Below are positions 5,031 to 5,034 of a stretch of 5,034 bases of DNA, piece after piece. This stretch comes from an uncultured Alistipes sp. (lineage in GTDB: Bacteria; Bacteroidota; Bacteroidia; Bacteroidales; Rikenellaceae). A program made the translations under genes and the position numbers. The notes under the pieces are model-generated. The model was not told the origin of the DNA and did no database searches. It saw only the letters and a list, made by a program, of their open reading frames with translations. Within the stretch, counting starts at the first letter, position 1, and every line of letters begins with the position of its first letter. The DNA is taken from positions 1 through 5,034 of the forward strand of contig CAJUIE010000122.1 in assembly GCA_910586375.1 (NCBI GenBank). Reading direction: 5' to 3'.

Positions 5031-5034
5031 ATTC

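Noticed and set aside
1..5034. Prophage or insertion sequence
   Set aside because: No phage structural, integrase or transposase gene and no terminal repeats are visible in the window.

Overview
This window carries nearly all of a diversity-generating retroelement (DGR) from what looks like a member of the Bacteroidales. The lineage call is an inference. It rests on A-rich leaders in place of strong Shine-Dalgarno sites, an outer-membrane barrel with a SPOR-like tail, a MutS-I-like DGR accessory gene, and a FISUMP/C-type-lectin-like target C-terminus. An Alistipes-like genome would fit, but this is not proven.

Layout, left to right. Positions 1-136 (+) are the last 44 codons of the DGR target gene and contain the variable repeat (VR); the rest of the gene lies outside the window. 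Positions 137-473 hold no gene but contain repetitive, strongly palindromic intergenic DNA. A rho-independent terminator (474-511) ends a minus-strand gene for an outer-membrane beta-barrel/coiled-coil/SPOR-like protein (539-1795). Next come a 52-residue single-pass membrane ORF (1832-1990, minus) and the DGR reverse transcriptase (1990-3279, minus), which overlap by one base. The template repeat (TR, about 3313-3508) lies just upstream of the RT start, followed by a 231-nt G+C-rich spacer, avd (3740-4144, minus) and a MutS-I-like accessory gene (4146-4760, minus). Two palindromic terminator-like elements (4972-5030) separate the cassette from whatever lies to the right.

How it works together. 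The minus-strand order is accessory gene, avd, TR, RT. In known DGRs, TR RNA is copied by the RT-Avd complex with errors at adenines, and the cDNA replaces the VR in the target gene. The sequence shows the expected footprint directly: over the 134 aligned bases, 14 of 34 template adenines differ in the VR, against 2 of 100 non-adenines. Nine of twelve AAC (Asn) codons have been changed. The target is convergent with the cassette and about 3.2 kb from the TR.

DGRs as a class are known. The less familiar points are the small membrane ORF coupled to the RT, the long structured avd-TR spacer, the barrel gene lying between cassette and target with no visible terminator separating it from the RT, and the palindromic DNA just downstream of the VR.
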